From Schlesneria sp. (GTDB lineage Bacteria; Planctomycetota; Planctomycetia; Planctomycetales; Planctomycetaceae), in assembly GCA_025353525.1 (NCBI GenBank), contig JANXOO010000373.1, positions 1 to 6,911 on the forward strand: 6,911 nt of DNA, written 5' to 3'. Positions 4,425-6,911 of the stretch are shown one piece after another. The position numbers and the translations under genes were made by a program. Positions within the stretch are counted from its first letter, which is position 1; the number at the start of each line of letters is the position of its first letter. The notes beneath the pieces were generated by a model. That model was not told the DNA's origin. It saw only the letters and a list, made by a program, of their open reading frames with translations, and did no database searches.

Positions 4425-6911
4425 TCGCCCAGCGAAAAATCTTTCATTTGATAAATGACTCGTCCATCCACAGAAAGAAATCCGTCGGCAGAAAGTTCTC
4501 GCGCATTGTCGTCGACCTTCCTGATGACCGCCGAGACAGTCACCAGCCGATCCCGGGGAATGACCTGACCCCGATAGATCCATTCATGTTTTGGACCGAT
4601 CGCACGATCGGTTCGATGCACGATCGGTGTCACGAACTGTGTTGTCGCGTCGAGTTGCCATCGCTGTGCGGCATAAAATTTCACGAGTTGAAAGAACGAT
4701 TCGAGCCCGAGTGATCCGGGTACGACGGGATCCTGGTGAAAGTGGGCCTTGAAGAACCACGACGATGGATCGACCACCATCGTCCCGATCACAAAACCGT
4801 GACCGAATGGACCATCGATCAGCGACAGTTGGACATCGTCAATCATCCGAAAACGTGAATCCGCGAACGGTGCCGAGTCGACATACGAAAACCCGTGCGA
4901 TCGCGACAATTCTGCCGAATTCGGGACGAACGGTTTCGCGTCGCGGATCCCGATTTGATTGACCAGCGAAGCCTTCGAGAAGAATCCGAAATACGTATTA
5001 CCCGTGTAGACCGGTTCTCCGTCGCAACGAAGGTCAAAATCGTAGTGCTGGATAATCATGCCGCCCGAAATGGAAACTCGCGTCATTTTTACTGTCGTTG
5101 TCAGAGTGCCACTGTCGGCGGTCACGTCGCGAAACTGCGTTGCCGTCCCGCCAAGGTTACGAAACGACAAGTCCGTGTCGCTTGTCAACGCCGATCCGAC
5201 ATACCCCGCCAGCCAGCCACACGGCTGCAGCGCTGTTTCAAGCAGAACTGCGAATGGCATTCGTCGCTGCCGATTCGATGCGAAGTACCATGCATCGGGC
5301 GGGATATCATATTGAGCGACAACCTCACCCCCCGCTTTGAGGACCCATGGCTCGGCGCCGTTGATCGAGACAATCCGGTCCAGAAACTGAAACGGGGGAC
5401 CGGGAAGTCGCGCAATGATCCGTTCGGAATCAAAAACGCGGTAGCGGTCGCCGAAAGCGAACGACGGATTTCCCACGGCGAACGCGGTGATTCGATCGGT
5501 ATCGAACAAGGCAAGTCGGCGGTCATAGCGTACCTCTTTCACCGCCGGAACCGGTTTTGCCTGACCAGGATTGCCGAACGAAACCGGCCGATTGACTTTG
5601 TCCGGCGTCCGCCGAAGCCACAGTTGTTCGACCGCAGATCGAGTCAGTCCGCTGAGTCGAACCGACATATCGGTGATCTCGACAATCGGCTTTCCATCGG
5701 CATACATCAGGGCATCGGCGATGCAAAACGGGGTCTCGGACGTGCCGGAATCTGTGTAGCCCAGTTCCTTAATCGTGATCTCGTACCATACTCTTTTCGT
5801 GTTGGCACGTACTTGTCCGCGACATTTCAAACGGCTGCGTATTCCAGGAATCGGTTCGTAGACAATTTGGCCGGTTTCGCCAATCCAGCCCATCCGCAAC
5901 AGAAAGATCCGTAACGTATGCATACAGCATTCGTACATCAGCGTTCCCGGCATCACCTGGTCGTCACAGAAGTGACAGGTCAGGAACCAGTCGTCCGGAC
6001 GAATATCCAGTTCGCCCAGGATCATCCCCAGCCCGAACTTTCCGGCATTCGGATCAAGTTTCAATACGCGATCAATCAACCACATCCGCGACCGCTCGAT
6101 TGACGATGATTCAACGGGTCGAACAAGATTTCCGGCCTCCGTGGTCCGTTCGTTGATCAGACCGGGCAGGGTGACCGGTCTGGTCAACGGAATCCGATCA
6201 AAGGCCGTGCCAAAACATTCGTCCAGTTGTCCGCGTCGTAACGCCAGCAATTTCGCATCGTCCCAGGACTCGACCGTCATCGGAACCGGTTCGAACCAAT
6301 TGGCAGACCGCTTGCCCGGGCGCGGCTGCTTGTCCAGTGCTGTATGGACGATCCCCTTTCCGCTCGCCAATTCGGCGGCAGTAAAGAATCCGGCGCACCC
6401 TTCCCTCATCGTCAGCAGCGGTTCGCCGTCGACGGTTGCGTCGAATTCAAATCTGAACAGGTACGTCTGGCCCTGACGGAAAAAATTGTTGATCCGTATG
6501 TTGTAGTGAATGGTCTTGCCCGGTCCCGGTAATTCGCGGTGAAACGTGACGACCGCGTCGAGCAACCGGTAGCTGGCGACACCCTTCGTTTGCAGGTCGA
6601 TTCCCAGCCACCCGGAAAGAAACAGGTCAGCTTGACCCGCTTCGACAGCAATACACGTCGGAATGCGATCACAGTCGAGATACCACGCCTGCGAACGGAT
6701 ATCGTGTTCGGTGACGACGCGGCCCGATGTCATTGACAGTGGCTCGCCATCGATCTCGATGATCCGATCGACGAGCATCAGCGGTTCGTCGGGCAAGCGG
6801 ACACGCGTCGGGTGCCGATCGATATCTGCGAATGTCGGACCCAACGCGCGACCGATCTGTCCGATTGCAAATTCCATACACATCACTCGCGTCAGCGACC
6901 GCGGTGGCGTG
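4406..6911 (-). CDS. pfaC: PfaC-type polyunsaturated fatty acid / secondary lipid synthase, C-terminal dehydratase region (partial at right edge)
   Basis: This is the C-terminal part of an iterative PfaC-like synthase subunit, whose dehydratase domains remove water from 3-hydroxyacyl-ACP during long-chain polyunsaturated lipid synthesis. The frame has no stop up to the window edge. Sequence before the GTG at 6886 continues as coding (SLTRVMCMEF), so the ketosynthase and chain-length-factor part expected upstream lies outside. Counting the GTG at 6886 as residue 1, four hotdog units are visible: about 28-180 (inactive), 265-410 (active, H305 and E319), 490-640 (inactive) and 675-820 (active, H715 and E729). 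Active units carry WFxxxHFxxDxVxPGxL; His and Glu stand 14 residues apart, as His and Asp/Glu do in FabA/FabZ. The inactive units have D73 and N538 in place of His, with a shortened loop. The segments YRLLDAVVTFHRELP and GCAGFFTAAELA strongly resemble PfaC DH1. The product may be a PUFA or another polyunsaturated lipid; the cluster partners (PfaA, PfaB, PfaD) are not in view. Its stop at 4406-4408 lies inside the activator's 3' end. Confidence 0.88.
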   Translation of the reverse strand, partial: TPPRSLTRVMCMEFAIGQIGRALGPTFADIDRHPTRVRLPDEPLMLVDRIIEIDGEPLSMTSGRVVTEHDIRSQAWYLDCDRIPTCIAVEAGQADLFLSGWLGIDLQTKGVASYRLLDAVVTFHRELPGPGKTIHYNIRINNFFRQGQTYLFRFEFDATVDGEPLLTMREGCAGFFTAAELASGKGIVHTALDKQPRPGKRSANWFEPVPMTVESWDDAKLLALRRGQLDECFGTAFDRIPLTRPVTLPGLINERTTEAGNLVRPVESSSIERSRMWLIDRVLKLDPNAGKFGLGMILGELDIRPDDWFLTCHFCDDQVMPGTLMYECCMHTLRIFLLRMGWIGETGQIVYEPIPGIRSRLKCRGQVRANTKRVWYEITIKELGYTDSGTSETPFCIADALMYADGKPIVEITDMSVRLSGLTRSAVEQLWLRRTPDKVNRPVSFGNPGQAKPVPAVKEVRYDRRLALFDTDRITAFAVGNPSFAFGDRYRVFDSERIIARLPGPPFQFLDRIVSINGAEPWVLKAGGEVVAQYDIPPDAWYFASNRQRRMPFAVLLETALQPCGWLAGYVGSALTSDTDLSFRNLGGTATQFRDVTADSGTLTTTVKMTRVSISGGMIIQHYDFDLRCDGEPVYTGNTYFGFFSKASLVNQIGIRDAKPFVPNSAELSRSHGFSYVDSAPFADSRFRMIDDVQLSLIDGPFGHGFVIGTMVVDPSSWFFKAHFHQDPVVPGSLGLESFFQLVKFYAAQRWQLDATTQFVTPIVHRTDRAIGPKHEWIYRGQVIPRDRLVTVSAVIRKVDDNARELSADGFLSVDGRVIYQMKDFSLGDYRASD
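4595..4628. repeat. Palindrome ACCGATCG-CA-CGATCGGT with a third half-site, inside the pfaC-like 3' end
   Basis: A perfect 8-bp inverted repeat with a 2-bp centre (4595-4612) sits in coding sequence. Its right arm is part of an 11-bp direct repeat GCACGATCGGT (4602-4612 and 4618-4628, 16-bp period). On the minus strand it encodes part of the segment VHRTDRAIGP. It could form a stable hairpin or bind a protein, or may simply reflect local codon choice. Confidence 0.45.

Noticed and set aside
3723..4583. 286-residue open frame on the - strand across the sigma-54 activator
   Set aside because: Antisense to the intact AAA+ and HTH coding sequence, and its product has no recognisable domain.
4895..5914. 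339-residue open frame on the + strand inside the PfaC-like gene
   Set aside because: It lies fully antisense to well-recognised dehydratase sequence, and its product is Arg-rich with no family character; a shadow frame.
6877..6886. GTG/ATG at 6886-6877 as the true start of a stand-alone dehydratase protein
   Set aside because: The frame stays open to the edge and the local sequence matches the internal linker before DH1 in PfaC proteins, so a partial larger protein is more likely.

Overview
The window looks like a chromosomal segment of a moderately GC-rich Gram-negative-type bacterium. A planctomycete (Planctomycetota) is the best guess. This rests on an accessory ATP-dependent DNA ligase, a secreted GH42-like glycosidase, a single-domain sigma-54 activator and a PfaC-type lipid synthase lying side by side, plus weak Shine-Dalgarno signals. 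The assignment is inferred from protein character only; there is no rRNA or marker gene here.

Layout, left to right: (1) 1-572, + strand, the C-terminal part of an ATP-dependent DNA ligase, cut by the left edge. (2) 573-821, a spacer with no convincing gene. (3) 822-3062, + strand, an exported GH42/beta-galactosidase-like protein: signal peptide, TIM-barrel-like region, glutamine-amidotransferase-like trimerisation domain and C-terminal beta domain. (4) 3063-3365, a noncoding, locally AT-rich gap with several small inverted and direct repeats and a candidate promoter/operator. (5) 3366-4424, + strand, a bacterial enhancer-binding protein (sigma-54 activator) consisting only of an AAA+ domain and a Fis-type HTH. 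(6) 4406-6911, - strand, the C-terminal dehydratase half of a PfaC-type polyunsaturated fatty acid (secondary lipid) synthase. It converges on the activator with a 19-bp tail-to-tail overlap and runs off the right edge.

The most informative locus is the last one. The PfaC fragment holds four hotdog units arranged as two inactive-plus-active pairs. A catalytic-type His is present only in units 2 and 4, while the acidic Glu is kept in all four. The activator next to it has no sensory domain, so a sigma-54-dependent link to lipid synthesis is conceivable, but nothing in the DNA proves it. No RNA genes, CRISPR arrays, transposases, attachment sites or origins were seen. I did not find a clearly undescribed system; the items worth a second look are listed as findings.
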